Shown: positions 21,342 to 31,013 of the stretch, in pieces | How the letters are laid out: every line of letters begins with the position of its first letter | Numbering within the stretch: the first letter of the stretch is position 1 | Source: Aureobasidium sp. EXF-3400 | Taxonomy: Eukaryota; Ascomycota; Dothideomycetes; Dothideales; Saccotheciaceae | Reading direction: 5' to 3' | Assembly: GCA_024195585.1 (NCBI GenBank) | Contig: SWBL01000126.1 | Span: 1-64,000, forward strand | DNA: 64,000 nt | The notes under the pieces: model-generated | What the model saw: the letters and a program-made list of their open reading frames with translations, nothing else | The model's database searches: none | Told to the model about the DNA's origin: nothing | Position numbers and translations under genes: made by a program

Positions 21342-22217
21342 ATGCCCTTTCCTGCATTATCAAGCACAACGACGCTACCATTTTCTCTTGACCCCGAGCT
21401 GCGTTCACTGAGCAAGATGCTCTCTCGAACCGACTGGATTCGATCACAAGTCGCAGTGGACAGAAAGGCTCTACTAGCAGGCGATGGCTGTCACCACGAA
21501 GAGGCAAACGCTCTAGACGACTATTTGTCTGGACTTCTGAATACACAAGAAGCCGCACATAGAATCACAACGCCTGTTCTTGCAGAAGATAACCCTTCAT
21601 CGGAGCTGTATCGACTGTGGGGGTTGTTGTCCGACGCACTGGTCGAATCGACGAATGACCAAGCGAAGATACTCGATCTTTTGGCTGCCATACAAACCTT
21701 GCAATCGACGACTGGCATAGATTGGTCACAACTTATGGACTTTGGCCATATGTGGAGCGACCTTCATCGGCTACATCTCCATGGTTCGGACCTTTGGGAG
21801 AAGGAGAGCTGGACCACTACCAGGAGAGCTGAGCTATGTCATCACTTCGAAGCCATCGGAACAGCAGAGGCCGGAATGTATCTTCGTGGTATAGGAGACA
21901 TACCTGCAGACTGGGGATATGAAGTGCTCAATCTAGTCTGTTCGAAGCGCCCAGGACTTGACTTGTTGATCTTCGAGGTGCACGCTTGGCTCCAATGTGC
22001 AGGTATACAGCTCAGAAAGGATCTGGGTTCAGAGGAGACTAGGAGCTTTTCGAGACCAGTTCCTGGTTCGAATCGTGGACTACAACAGAGGATAAGCTGT
22101 ACTATGGCTGAGCATTGGAATACCTGGAGGAAGGAATTATCAAAGCTTAGCGAAAGCCAGAGTGCACTCTCGGCTAGAAGCAGAGCCGTTGCAGCTAAAT
22201 GCTTAGAATTTATGTGA
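21342..22217 (+). CDS. DUF3632-like fungal protein
   Basis: A single-exon 291-aa protein. It is helical, with a pattern fitting the DUF3632 group: a central LWGLLSDALVES..ILDLLAAIQTLQ, a Trp-rich segment (MDFGHMWSDLHRLHLHGSDLW), and a late LIFEVHAWLQCAGIQLRKDL. The family is fungal, of unknown function and prone to expansion; a more typical member lies at 35752 on the other strand. The call is moderate because the usual NLxAFLARLT block is not clear here. The start could be the ATG at 21342 or an internal one about 25 codons later. Confidence 0.6.
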   Translation: MPFPALSSTTTLPFSLDPELRSLSKMLSRTDWIRSQVAVDRKALLAGDGCHHEEANALDDYLSGLLNTQEAAHRITTPVLAEDNPSSELYRLWGLLSDALVESTNDQAKILDLLAAIQTLQSTTGIDWSQLMDFGHMWSDLHRLHLHGSDLWEKESWTTTRRAELCHHFEAIGTAEAGMYLRGIGDIPADWGYEVLNLVCSKRPGLDLLIFEVHAWLQCAGIQLRKDLGSEETRSFSRPVPGSNRGLQQRISCTMAEHWNTWRKELSKLSESQSALSARSRAVAAKCLEFM

Positions 22218-22475
22218 CAGCTGCCGGTTGACATTGCGAGATGCTCAAGATGACATCAAATCGAATATTCCGACGCCCAGAGAAGGATTGAGTATTGTTT
22301 CTTTGTCGATCTGGACTTCCAGAGATCTTTTTCCGAACGAATGCTTACCCTTTGAGGGCCGAATCCTGATATGCCTTTGTTATCGAGATACCATACTCGT
22401 GGGTAAGAGCGAAACCATGGTCTGCTTCATGATCACCTGTAGCATAACCAGCTCGCTATATCATACATACCCACC

Positions 22476-23510
22476 ATGGGTCCGAATATACCGGACAAGA
22501 AGCATCATATGCAGATGATCGGAACGCTACAAGAATTTGAGTTTCTGACCGCGATGGACCCCACAACTTTGACGCTCGATCAACAAGAACATCTGAACAA
22601 GAGAATCAGCACGCTCGAGTTAGAAGCTAGGATTAGATCCACTCTTCCGTACGATGTAAAGCAAAAGATATATCGACTTCTGCTTGCCGATGCAGAACCA
22701 ATTGATATCACCAGACTGGAGAGTTGTGTAGCGCCAGCGTACTATACCGATCCGCATGCTGAGTTCGACTATTGGCGACTTACACCCTTTGTGTATGCCA
22801 CTGACAACACACACGACGCTGTTGTACCCATGAACGCACATAAGTTTGTCAGGAATGTTCTTCTCAACCCTTCACACATGGCTCGCCTTCACACTTTGGA
22901 TCCACCGAAGCAAATCACCTACGAAATATTGATTCGGTGGGACTTTGTACCTATGTTCCTACCCCAAATCTCTTTGCCAAACGTGGAGTCACTCTTCGAT
23001 TTGCTGCACGTCTTGGGTGGCCATCCGAGTCGCATCCAGCTCAAGTTCTTGTTTAAGGACATAAGAGTGGTGTACGATGAATCTCCCTCGTCGAAGAAAG
23101 AGATTGCACCAGACAACAAAGGTCGACTTCGAATTATGAAAGCCAAAATACTGGATCTGTTTCAAACAGCCATGATGGAACATCATCGTTGTCTTAGCAC
23201 ACCGTCTACAGTCTCGCCGCTACACAGATGGGGAAAGTACATGAAACATCAGGATGCGATGGATTCTGACAAAACAGATGCTGCCAAGTACAAAAAAGTC
23301 AGAGTCTGGTTGGCAGATGCATGCTCAGAATTGCTTGATCGCATGTGGGATAGTGGATCAGGACGACGAGCTGGATTTGTCAAACATCATATGTTGGAGG
23401 CGTTTGGGATGGACCAGAGTTACTATAATCAGGATCCGGATGTTGTGTTGTATTGCAACGAACCGGGGATACCTTTCTTGCCTCTGAACAAGAAGCGATT
23501 TTTTCCATAG
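22476..23510 (+). CDS. Member A of an unrecognised paralogous family (with 2EXR-like N-terminus)
   Basis: A single exon of 344 aa from an ATG in CCACCATGG context. An N-terminal F-box/2EXR-like helix (LPYDVKQKIYRLLLADAEPIDI) is followed by the family core: YEILIRWDFVPMFLPQIS, LPNVESLFDLLHVL, then LKFLFKDIRVV, and a C-terminal block FVKHHMLEAF..DQSYYNQDPDV. These blocks recur in order in the proteins at 26605 and 28179. No catalytic motif, signal peptide or membrane segment was seen. The function is unknown. The locus sits in the accessory island among ORFans. Confidence 0.75.
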   Translation: MGPNIPDKKHHMQMIGTLQEFEFLTAMDPTTLTLDQQEHLNKRISTLELEARIRSTLPYDVKQKIYRLLLADAEPIDITRLESCVAPAYYTDPHAEFDYWRLTPFVYATDNTHDAVVPMNAHKFVRNVLLNPSHMARLHTLDPPKQITYEILIRWDFVPMFLPQISLPNVESLFDLLHVLGGHPSRIQLKFLFKDIRVVYDESPSSKKEIAPDNKGRLRIMKAKILDLFQTAMMEHHRCLSTPSTVSPLHRWGKYMKHQDAMDSDKTDAAKYKKVRVWLADACSELLDRMWDSGSGRRAGFVKHHMLEAFGMDQSYYNQDPDVVLYCNEPGIPFLPLNKKRFFP

Positions 23511-24214
23511 AAATGACAGATGACGATTTCAGAAAGTCAGTTCGAGGCAAAACAGGAACAAAGCTTTGAACAGCAAAGACAAAGAGGGACACTGTCATTA
23601 TCGAGTAGATGAAATGGCAGGAAACGAGCAAGGGAAGGCTCGAATGGCCGAATGGGTCTTGGCGTCACGTGAACAGGCGACATGCGACAGCTCAAGCACG
23701 CGACGACGTCGACTTGCACGACTGCAAACTGCTCGCTCTTGTACCTTTAGCACTTGTTCGACATCTCCCGAGCTCCCATCGCTACTAGACCGTCGTTACT
23801 TCCCAATATCATTCATCTCCAACGAAGCACCGCCATCCAGCCGCCGAGAGACGCGATACAGTCGAGCCTGCCACCAGTGACCGCCCAACCGTGAGCGCGC
23901 CATCCTTGTCTGCTGTCCGAGCCGAACCCGAACACGTCGCTGCAGTCTTGTCAGAGAGTCTGTCGTGTACGTGATCCCGTTCCTTGGACGTCTACAAGCG
24001 TGGCCCCCGACCAGTGCGCATACTCGTGGCAGTGCCTGCTGCCGTCCGTCTTGTTCGCCCCGTCCGCTGTACAAAAAGAGCCAAGGCTGCTCAACACAAC
24101 CGAAGCCTGGGTGGGTGGGTTACGCATCTCTGTTTCTTGACAGATGCGGGAGACGAGTATCCTTTGAATCTTTTTTTACCTGTTTGCTGACCTTTCAGAT
24201 AATTCCCGCTGAAA
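23511..24214. other. Leader/promoter of the 24215 gene, probable 5' UTR intron
   Basis: No coding gene is supported. The end holds a strong acceptor (GCTGACCTTTCAG, ending near 24199) just before the start at 24215. The start's own frame has a TAA just after this acceptor, so the intron is most likely in the 5' UTR. The donor is not determined. Confidence 0.45.
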
Positions 24215-26218
24215 ATGGCCACTCAAGCTGATATGGATGCCTTGTCCGACAAACTCAGCACAGCTAGACCTTTATCGTGGCTTATCGCAGACTGTCCCGT
24301 CGTCGCCCTGTTCAAGGACAACTTGACTGAGCGTCTGGATTCTCTAGGCCAACCATTAGATCGAAACGGCTGTGGTGACTTGCTCAGGCTCTGGGTCGGG
24401 ATAAATGAAGATAGCCATGAGCTGTTCGTGACTTTGACCATCCGTATCCGAGTGTCGCCTGTCAGAAAAAAGACTCGCCGTCAGGGCCGACTCATGTTCA
24501 TGGTTGTTCCATCCAACGCCTTGCAGCTGCGAACTGCTGTCGTCGGCTACAACGATCTAGGCAACAAGCTATCACAACACCTCTTCGATGTGGCCAGCGA
24601 TACTCAGTCCGCAAAGTGCAAGCTCTTGCACTTGGTTTTCGACCTTGGCTCTCACACAAGCGATGTCATAATGCCTGCATTCCAGTGCAGGTCGAATGTC
24701 ATGCCGCAAGCAATGATATTACTTCGTAAACTCAAGTCGTTGTCTGAAACATCCTCGTTTCAGATCTATACCAACCTAGATGAATCGAGGCAGGTAGCTG
24801 TCCAGCGTGTATCCAACATGCTACTGGACGGACACCCTATCATCACCCCTTCGCTTGACACCAAAGGTTTTTATCCTGGAGGCCGCTCGGCATGCAAGAA
24901 CATGTGGGCAGACCAGGGGTGGCTAGAATCTGGAGACAAGGATACCTCGGGCAGAGAGAGTGAAGTCCAGAAGAATCAGAAATGTTTGCATATTCCCTTC
25001 GATCCGCGACCGCCTCCACCTTATGAGCCAAACAACGTGCAAAATCATGTACCTGCGTCTCCAGTTCCATGCGGATCGCTGTCGTCACCCCGAAACGTTA
25101 GATCTGTATCTGAGCAGGGACTGCCAGCGACAGCACCTCCGAGTCATAGCTCACCTGTCCAATCTGTCTCACAACTCCACTTCCAACAGCTTCGTGCTGA
25201 TAAGTCAGAAACTGCTCTGCCTGGAACAGATAGAGCATTTGTTCGCGTGCGCAACCCTACGCCTTCAACACCCGAAACGTCGCTCTCATCTGATTACACC
25301 GCCACATTCTTGTCTGGATTCCCCGGTCAATCACCTTTGCCTCAGATCCGAGATTGCTTGGCAGCTCAAATCAGAGCAGTCGCGACAAGCAGTCCTTTCC
25401 CATCTGTACAGGTGGCCGCCTCTTCTGCAGCCGAACGTGCTTTGGACAATGACAACATCTCGACTCGAGTCAATACACCAACCAGAATTGTTGACTGTGT
25501 TCCCGACTCCACGAGTCGCAAAAGACAGCCCTCATACTCGCTAGGTGCTAGCGACATCACAAAACGACCGACTCTTTCCCGTCAAAATCATCAACTGCCC
25601 CTCCTTGACGATCTACAAGCAGGCTTCTCACCAACGATCCCTGATACTATATCTTGCCACAATGAAGATACAACACACCCAATAATGAAGAACAGTGTTT
25701 CAACTGACCAAAAAGACCAACTCACGTGTTGGCTCAATCACGCCTGGCATTATTGTCCCACCGCTCACTACCTCTTCGTCACGGAACTGCTGAGCTATGG
25801 CAGCGCCTTGTCCAGCAATCGTTCCCAAGATGAAATTGCAACTTGTCATGTCAATTGCACAGTCACCCTCATCGCTCATTGCACAAAGCGTATGCTGACA
25901 GAAGAGCTCAGCTATGCTGGCTCCGATTATGAAGTGGATGCTGAAACAAGAACTTTGGCCAAATGGTTATATGTGCTTCGCCCTGGTGCCGATATGGAAT
26001 TATTTTCTTCCCTGCTTCGATTGTCGGTGTTGAGCCAGCGATTGCTTCTCGTCTCTCGCACTAGTGAGCATCACGATGCTCTCGCGGCGATCTCCAGGCG
26101 ACAAAAGGCAGAGATCGTAAGTCAAGCCTGCATAAAGTATGGTGCCGAGCTATTACAGAATCACTCGAGCAATCTCGTTTCAATGATGTTAAGAGATGAG
26201 GAGAGAGCTCAAAAATAG
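24215..26218 (+). CDS. Large ORFan protein with disordered middle
   Basis: A single 667-aa frame starting AAAATGG. The N-terminal 230 residues look globular (LSWLIADCPVVALF, LRLWVGINEDSHELFVTLTI, LMFMVVPSNALQLR). The centre is disordered and Ser/Thr/Pro-rich (PFDPRPPPPYEPN). The C-terminal 150 residues are helical and Cys/His-rich (LTCWLNHAWHYCPTAHYLF, CHVNCTVTLIAHCTKRM, LRLSVLSQRLLLVSRT). I recognise no family, no signal peptide and no membrane segment. Length and codon use make it a real gene. It lies between members A and B of the unknown paralogue family. Confidence 0.7.
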   Translation: MATQADMDALSDKLSTARPLSWLIADCPVVALFKDNLTERLDSLGQPLDRNGCGDLLRLWVGINEDSHELFVTLTIRIRVSPVRKKTRRQGRLMFMVVPSNALQLRTAVVGYNDLGNKLSQHLFDVASDTQSAKCKLLHLVFDLGSHTSDVIMPAFQCRSNVMPQAMILLRKLKSLSETSSFQIYTNLDESRQVAVQRVSNMLLDGHPIITPSLDTKGFYPGGRSACKNMWADQGWLESGDKDTSGRESEVQKNQKCLHIPFDPRPPPPYEPNNVQNHVPASPVPCGSLSSPRNVRSVSEQGLPATAPPSHSSPVQSVSQLHFQQLRADKSETALPGTDRAFVRVRNPTPSTPETSLSSDYTATFLSGFPGQSPLPQIRDCLAAQIRAVATSSPFPSVQVAASSAAERALDNDNISTRVNTPTRIVDCVPDSTSRKRQPSYSLGASDITKRPTLSRQNHQLPLLDDLQAGFSPTIPDTISCHNEDTTHPIMKNSVSTDQKDQLTCWLNHAWHYCPTAHYLFVTELLSYGSALSSNRSQDEIATCHVNCTVTLIAHCTKRMLTEELSYAGSDYEVDAETRTLAKWLYVLRPGADMELFSSLLRLSVLSQRLLLVSRTSEHHDALAAISRRQKAEIVSQACIKYGAELLQNHSSNLVSMMLRDEERAQK

Positions 26219-26604
26219 CATCTACTGCCATTTACACCATATTCATCACCTTTGCAACACATAGTATATGTTACATCTCCCAATTATCTACCATTGACGA
26301 TTAGGTCGATTTCTCGATCAGTGCTGTTTTAGACGAGCTCGAGGAATTGCTCCGCATTTGCCAAATCCAGATGAGGGATCCTGCTTGCAGCAATGACGAT
26401 CTTTTTGTTACGACCACTTCGGTGTAGCGTCGTGACATCTCTTTGTATTGATGTGTCTTTATCTTAGGAACCACAATGCCGCAGCCGGATGCGGCGGTTA
26501 CAGAGAAATGTTGTTGATTGACATAACGTAGTCAGGCCTCGCTCAAAATTTTCTATACTGCATTTGACCCAACATCTTGCTACTCACCCACGCGTATACC
26601 AATC
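26219..26604. other. Intergenic, no gene seen
   Basis: 3' UTR and promoter sequence between two plus-strand island genes. Nothing else could be supported. Confidence 0.5.
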
Positions 26605-27693
26605 ATGGAGGATGAAGTCGAACCTCACGACGCGCCCGATGCTCCTCTGTACTTCGCGCCAATTCCAACCCCCGAACTAGATCTCGACACCCAACTTGGC
26701 CTCGACTGTCTAGAGGAAACACTCGTAATCAGACCGTCCTTGGGCGAAAAATGCAAGACAGTTGACATCACCAACCACGAGAACCATCTGACACCCGATG
26801 TGATCCGCGAGGGTGGTGAAGATTGGATAGAGTTCTACTGGACCATGGTCGACTTGGTAATCCCAGGAGAAAGAACACTGCTTGCTCCGAGAGATCCTGT
26901 CATTGGTGATGTAACCACGCCATGGATCAATGCGAATTTCAATGCTAAGATATTCGTGACCAACTTTTTCGATCCGAGGAATGATATGCCACAGTACGAC
27001 ATCAACAGCGACGAGTTTCAAGCTTGGCTGGTGGAGTGGAGATCAGCTGCACAGGTGCAACATTATGGCCCAGGAGAAGCTGAAGGCAACGCTATACCTA
27101 CCAGAGATGAGATTGCCGCCTACAAGAATCAACGAGAGCGTCATCTTCTCAATCTCGTGCACTCATACGGCACCCGAACCTGTGTTCACTATGAAGTCTT
27201 CATCATGTGGGACTTCAACGCAACGGCAGCAGAAGGCGAATGTACTTCCCCAAGAGTCTCGGCACCGAACATCCGCCTTCTCTTCGATGTCGTCGACGCT
27301 TTCCCTCCAGAACACCTTGACCGTTTGGAGCTGCATTTTGTCTTCAAAGATGTTCGTCAAGGTCGCTACACTCACGTTGCCAAATCCAAGCGCCAATACG
27401 AGTGCGACACCAGACTCGGCCACCAATGGGTAAAGATCATAAAAGACGCCATCAGCGAGTCACAGCAACTGACCGACGATCTCGAAGAGGGAATCTATCC
27501 AAATATCGATGCGATATTGCCTTTGAAATGGGAAATTGCTCATGATGCTAGAAGGAAGATGCTAAGGACGTTTGGAAGGGATAATATGTTGGATAGAGGA
27601 CAGTTGAAGTTTATGATGTTTGATGCGTTCAAGGAGTCGAGGCGAGCGAGGAGACAAGATCCTGATGTTAGGAGGTGGTTGAGAGAGGGTTGA
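26605..27693 (+). CDS. Member B of the unrecognised paralogous family
   Basis: A single exon of 362 aa. It shares with 22476 the ordered blocks YEVFIMWDF..PRVSAPNIRLLFDVVDAF, LELHFVFKDVRQG and LKFMMFDAFKESRRARRQDPDV. It shares with 28179 an upstream block: WIEFYWTMVDLVIPGERTLL here versus IYQLFWKNVPLIIPAETYLD there. The N-terminus is acidic (MEDEVEPHDAPDAP). No enzyme motif, signal or transmembrane segment was seen. The identity shared between copies is low and confined to blocks, so the duplications are old or fast-evolving. Confidence 0.75.
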   Translation: MEDEVEPHDAPDAPLYFAPIPTPELDLDTQLGLDCLEETLVIRPSLGEKCKTVDITNHENHLTPDVIREGGEDWIEFYWTMVDLVIPGERTLLAPRDPVIGDVTTPWINANFNAKIFVTNFFDPRNDMPQYDINSDEFQAWLVEWRSAAQVQHYGPGEAEGNAIPTRDEIAAYKNQRERHLLNLVHSYGTRTCVHYEVFIMWDFNATAAEGECTSPRVSAPNIRLLFDVVDAFPPEHLDRLELHFVFKDVRQGRYTHVAKSKRQYECDTRLGHQWVKIIKDAISESQQLTDDLEEGIYPNIDAILPLKWEIAHDARRKMLRTFGRDNMLDRGQLKFMMFDAFKESRRARRQDPDVRRWLREG

Positions 27694-28178
27694 GGAAGGT
27701 GTGATCAGTCCCCAAAATGGAGATTTTGTTGATCGCTCTTGCTCTGGATATATGAGAGTTCCCATTGTTTTTCCTTCAACGTCTATTGCCTTCAAATATT
27801 GGGAAGTAGTAGATGGGAAACATCGACCTTATTGATTCTTTTTTTGTCCAACAACATACTTTCAATTTTCCCCCTGCTTTGTTTTACTTCCTCACACTCA
27901 TGAATACCACTTGAAGCGCACAACTCAACGCCTAACAACATCATGGCAAATACTTACCTGGCTTTTGCAAGCTGGAGCCGAGTCACGCTCCAGCCTTTGT
28001 CCTCCGGAAGTGGGTAGATTCTCTCTGCTCAAGCCGCATGTGGAATCCCTGGAGCTCTTTGTCCTTTGACAGGAGAATGATAACTCTGGAAAATGATAAA
28101 CATCCTATCAATCCTCCTCGAACCTAAGAATCGGTACACCTTTGCATATCACCATCTCAATACTATACGAATCTAGCC
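27694..28178. other. Intergenic, no gene seen
   Basis: Spacer between two tandem paralogues, with a T-run near 27840 fitting a 3' UTR end. Confidence 0.5.
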
Positions 28179-29132
28179 ATGGATGAGGCTGACGATAATC
28201 TCCTGAGATTGCTTGGGCCACCACCATATCAGATAGAAGAACGACATCTGGAACGAATCTTTGCCAACTACAAACCAAGGGATATCTCAATCGAAAGACT
28301 CATCAATGCTCCGCCATGGATCGAGCAGGTTGGCCAAAACTCGAGGATATACCAATTGTTCTGGAAGAACGTTCCATTGATCATTCCTGCTGAGACTTAC
28401 CTTGACCCACCGGCACACCTTACCGGAAACATCGCACCAGAACTTGCTAGATTAGGTGTGGAAAATCCATCGGATATTGCGTGGAATAACGTGGACAACT
28501 TTATCAATAGATACTTTCTCACTCCTGGATCTTCTTGGTGCGATGAAGGTAACCAAACTATTATCTTTGAGATACCTCTATACTGGGCTTTTGAGGACAC
28601 TGCTCAAGACACATTTCCTCGCATTGATGAGGACAGCATTGCCGCTTTTCTGGGTGCCTTTGAGAAGTTGAGGTGCATGCATCAATACTATCGCAGACGT
28701 CTGACGCCTATCTTCATCTGGAAGGATGCTCGCGGAGACAGGATGTGGTCCAAGCAGCCAAACAACAAGCGCAACATCCTTCCTGAATTGGGAATCTCTC
28801 AACCCATGCACGCAATTCTGGAACAAGCTTTGGATATGTGGGCGGATTTCCTCGCAGGCAGACTCGATACATACATCGATCAGAATGCTATGCATGATCA
28901 TTTGTCTCTGTTCATTCGAGACCATATCGAAGCTTTGTACAAAGGAGAGGCAGAGAAACGAGGCTATATGAAGTACTGGATGACACGTGCTTTCGACTGT
29001 TTCTCAAGACCGGGAATGGGAATGGACAGGGATATGTGGAGTTGGGCAGCGCTCAATGATGGAAGTACCATACAGCCGGATTATAATTTCTTGTTACCTG
29101 AAGACAGTGATGAGGACATGGAAGAAGAATAG
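28179..29132 (+). CDS. Member C of the unrecognised paralogous family, with an in-frame amber before an acidic tail
   Basis: A 317-aa frame to the TAG at 29130. Family blocks: IYQLFWKNVPLIIPAETYLD, IFEIPLYWAF..FPRIDEDSIAAFLGAFEKL, TPIFIWKDARGDRM and MKYWMTRAFDCFSR. The same frame continues past the TAG for 55 codons to a TAA at 29298, and 35 of those codons are Asp or Glu. They extend the acidic run already begun before the stop (PEDSDEDMEEE). The full-length ancestral product was therefore probably about 373 aa. Either the amber is a recent nonsense change or it is read through. No plausible intron removes it, since the only GT..AG pair across it is about 26 nt. Function is unknown. Confidence 0.75.
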   Translation: MDEADDNLLRLLGPPPYQIEERHLERIFANYKPRDISIERLINAPPWIEQVGQNSRIYQLFWKNVPLIIPAETYLDPPAHLTGNIAPELARLGVENPSDIAWNNVDNFINRYFLTPGSSWCDEGNQTIIFEIPLYWAFEDTAQDTFPRIDEDSIAAFLGAFEKLRCMHQYYRRRLTPIFIWKDARGDRMWSKQPNNKRNILPELGISQPMHAILEQALDMWADFLAGRLDTYIDQNAMHDHLSLFIRDHIEALYKGEAEKRGYMKYWMTRAFDCFSRPGMGMDRDMWSWAALNDGSTIQPDYNFLLPEDSDEDMEEE

Positions 29133-29300
29133 GGAGGTGAGGAAGATGGAGAGGATGATGTGGAAGTTCTAGAAGAGGATGAAGAAGTCGAAGACGGAGA
29201 TGAAGAGATTGATGAAGATATGGATGACGATGTCGAATATTACGAGGAAGAAGAGATGGAAGACGAGGAAGATGACGATTCAGCTTTTCAAAACTCGTAA
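29133..29300 (+). other. In-frame acidic extension after the stop of 28179
   Basis: 55 sense codons then TAA, in the same frame as the upstream gene. The segment is almost pure GAA/GAG/GAT/GAC with scattered Gly, Val, Met and Tyr, and ends AFQNS. Acidic tails are common at the C-termini of nuclear or chaperone-like proteins, but no role is claimed. Confidence 0.7.
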
Positions 29301-30109
29301 ACAGGTCGTACGGTATGTTTCAAGGTTATGCTGACTCTTGTATTGCGATTCCTTGTGAGTAGTGGAGGATGTAAAGCCGGGGTTCGAGGGCCTATGGAGA
29401 CGAGCTCGCTTTTGTATGTGGGCAGGAGATAAGCGCATCTGCAAGCTGCAATGCCTGCCAGCGAATAGTGACTGATCCTCTATCATCGCTCAGGCGCCGC
29501 AATTAAAGACTGATATGCCTTGCATTGAGATCCATAGGTTCTTTCATGGCGTGTGAAATTTCAGTATGCAATCAGTGTTGACGGCCATGCGGTATAGCTG
29601 ACATTGCTACATGATCATAGCTTTATCCTTCAAACAGCAGCTTGATCTCAATTCGTGTGAATATATGAATGTCCCCTCAGTCCCTCTTTGCCAAGCCTCC
29701 TCAATCAAGAGCTGCAGGTGCTTCGTGCCGAAAAAAGGGCAGGCGCATTGCAGATCTTTGCTTCAACCACTCGCGTCCACCTCCTTCCTTTCCCCTATCT
29801 GAGCTCGCGAGCAACAATCATCTAATCACATAGCTTAGTATAACAAGTAAAGAGGCCAATAACATAAATGACTCATGGTAATAGAGGCAAGTTTTTGTTT
29901 GAATTAGACCTCTTCAATTCATTAGATTAAATGATTGATGCTTCAAACGATAGCTGTTTGCATGGCTCATGCATACTGTTTGTTTGCATAGGAGCCTGAG
30001 CTCCCGTCATACTCAAGGTATCATTACTTTCAGCTGTTGTACTTCACTTACTTATAGACCTGTTACATGCCGCTTTTCCAAATGTTTTATCCGTCTTTTT
30101 CTCATCACC
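29301..30109. other. Intergenic, no gene seen
   Basis: About 800 bp of AT-richer sequence with short frames only. A pyrimidine-rich stretch just before 30110 suits the leader of the next gene. Confidence 0.45.
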
Positions 30110-30648
30110 ATGCCGCCCAGAAACCGCAAACCTTGTTCGGCCTCAATCTCAGACTGTCCATACCCCCATCTCTCGCGTTCCATGTAAGTCATCGGGTGTC
30201 TTGAGGCCGCCAGCATACTGATAGTGGTTCAGCATGGAGGCTCCGAAGACTGCTCCTGAGGAGTCCACCAAGCTCGACTCTAACCAGGCTCCTCAAACTT
30301 TATCTGACGAACCGACTGAACAACAAATTCAAAACGCAGCGGCATCTCAAGGTTTCAGAGATGCAGTGTATTCAATCTGGTTGTCTCGCACGAGGAATCA
30401 GATAAAACACGTAAGCTATCACGACATTTCCACTATGTTGCCCAAGCTGAGCGTCGGACAAGGTCGAAATCCAGATTGAACAGCGTGAACAAGATATACA
30501 GCGTACTTCAGAGCTGTTTCTTAGGCTGCATGAGGATATCGCCCGCTGGACTTCGGAAAAGATTATGGCTGTCGCCAATCTCAAACAGTTAAAGGAGTTG
30601 GCCGACATCCTGGTCGATTTAAGCTTGAAGACAGAGGAGGTAGATTGA
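30110..30648 (+). CDS. Small charged helical protein, array gene 1 (followed by an in-frame continuation)
   Basis: Three exons (30110-30183, 30233-30410, 30475-30648) with introns of 49 and 64 bp give 141 aa. After a polar N-terminus (EAPKTAPEESTKL) the protein is predicted helical: FRDAVYSIWLSRTRNQIKH, then, directly after the second intron, IEQREQDIQRTSELF and MAVANLKQLKELADILVDL. The phase-0 intron before IEQR and its 64-bp length are matched in array gene 4 (32530). The frame ends at TGA 30646 but stays open for 95 more codons. Start could instead be the ATG at 30234 in exon 2. No family recognised. Confidence 0.55.
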
Positions 30649-30936
30649 GACCTCGCAGCCTTGTCTGAGACCTATGAATATGCAAAAGATTGCATCGATG
30701 TTGTGGCTTTGAACCGATCCGGTGCCCTACCGCAGATCATTGCTACGCGTCTTGACGCCAACACCAACAACGTCTTGACAGACAAATTCCAGGATGCTTC
30801 CACGACTCAGATCTTTGTCTCAGTCTTCTGGTATATCGCTATGGGCTTTGTCCACGGGTGTCATATTGGTCGATCAAGCTGTATCTCGCAACCCAATGCG
30901 GTCTATCATCCGCAACAAAGAGCTTTGTCTCACTGA
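30649..30936 (+). other. In-frame continuation after the TGA of array gene 1
   Basis: 95 codons in the same frame as 30475-30645, with coding-like choice at first (DLAALSETYEYAKDCIDVV, LPQIIATRLDANTNNVLTD) and a hydrophobic end (IFVSVFWYIAMGFVHG). It may be the lost C-terminus of array gene 1, a readthrough extension, or chance. Confidence 0.4.
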
Positions 30937-31013
30937 ACCCGCTCATGGCGGCTCAAGAAGAAGTCATATCTCAGTAGTTCTATATTCCTCAAACGAGCGT
31001 CTTGTCCTCCACA

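Noticed and set aside
29105..29135. Intron removing the amber of 28179
   Set aside because: The only GT..AG pair across the TAG is about 26 nt long with no branch site, and the better GTGAGG donor lies after the stop.
30640..30658. GT..AG stretch spanning the TGA of array gene 1 as a possible intron
   Set aside because: It is 19 nt, far below the 45-65 nt used in this window, and its removal would shift the frame into an early stop.
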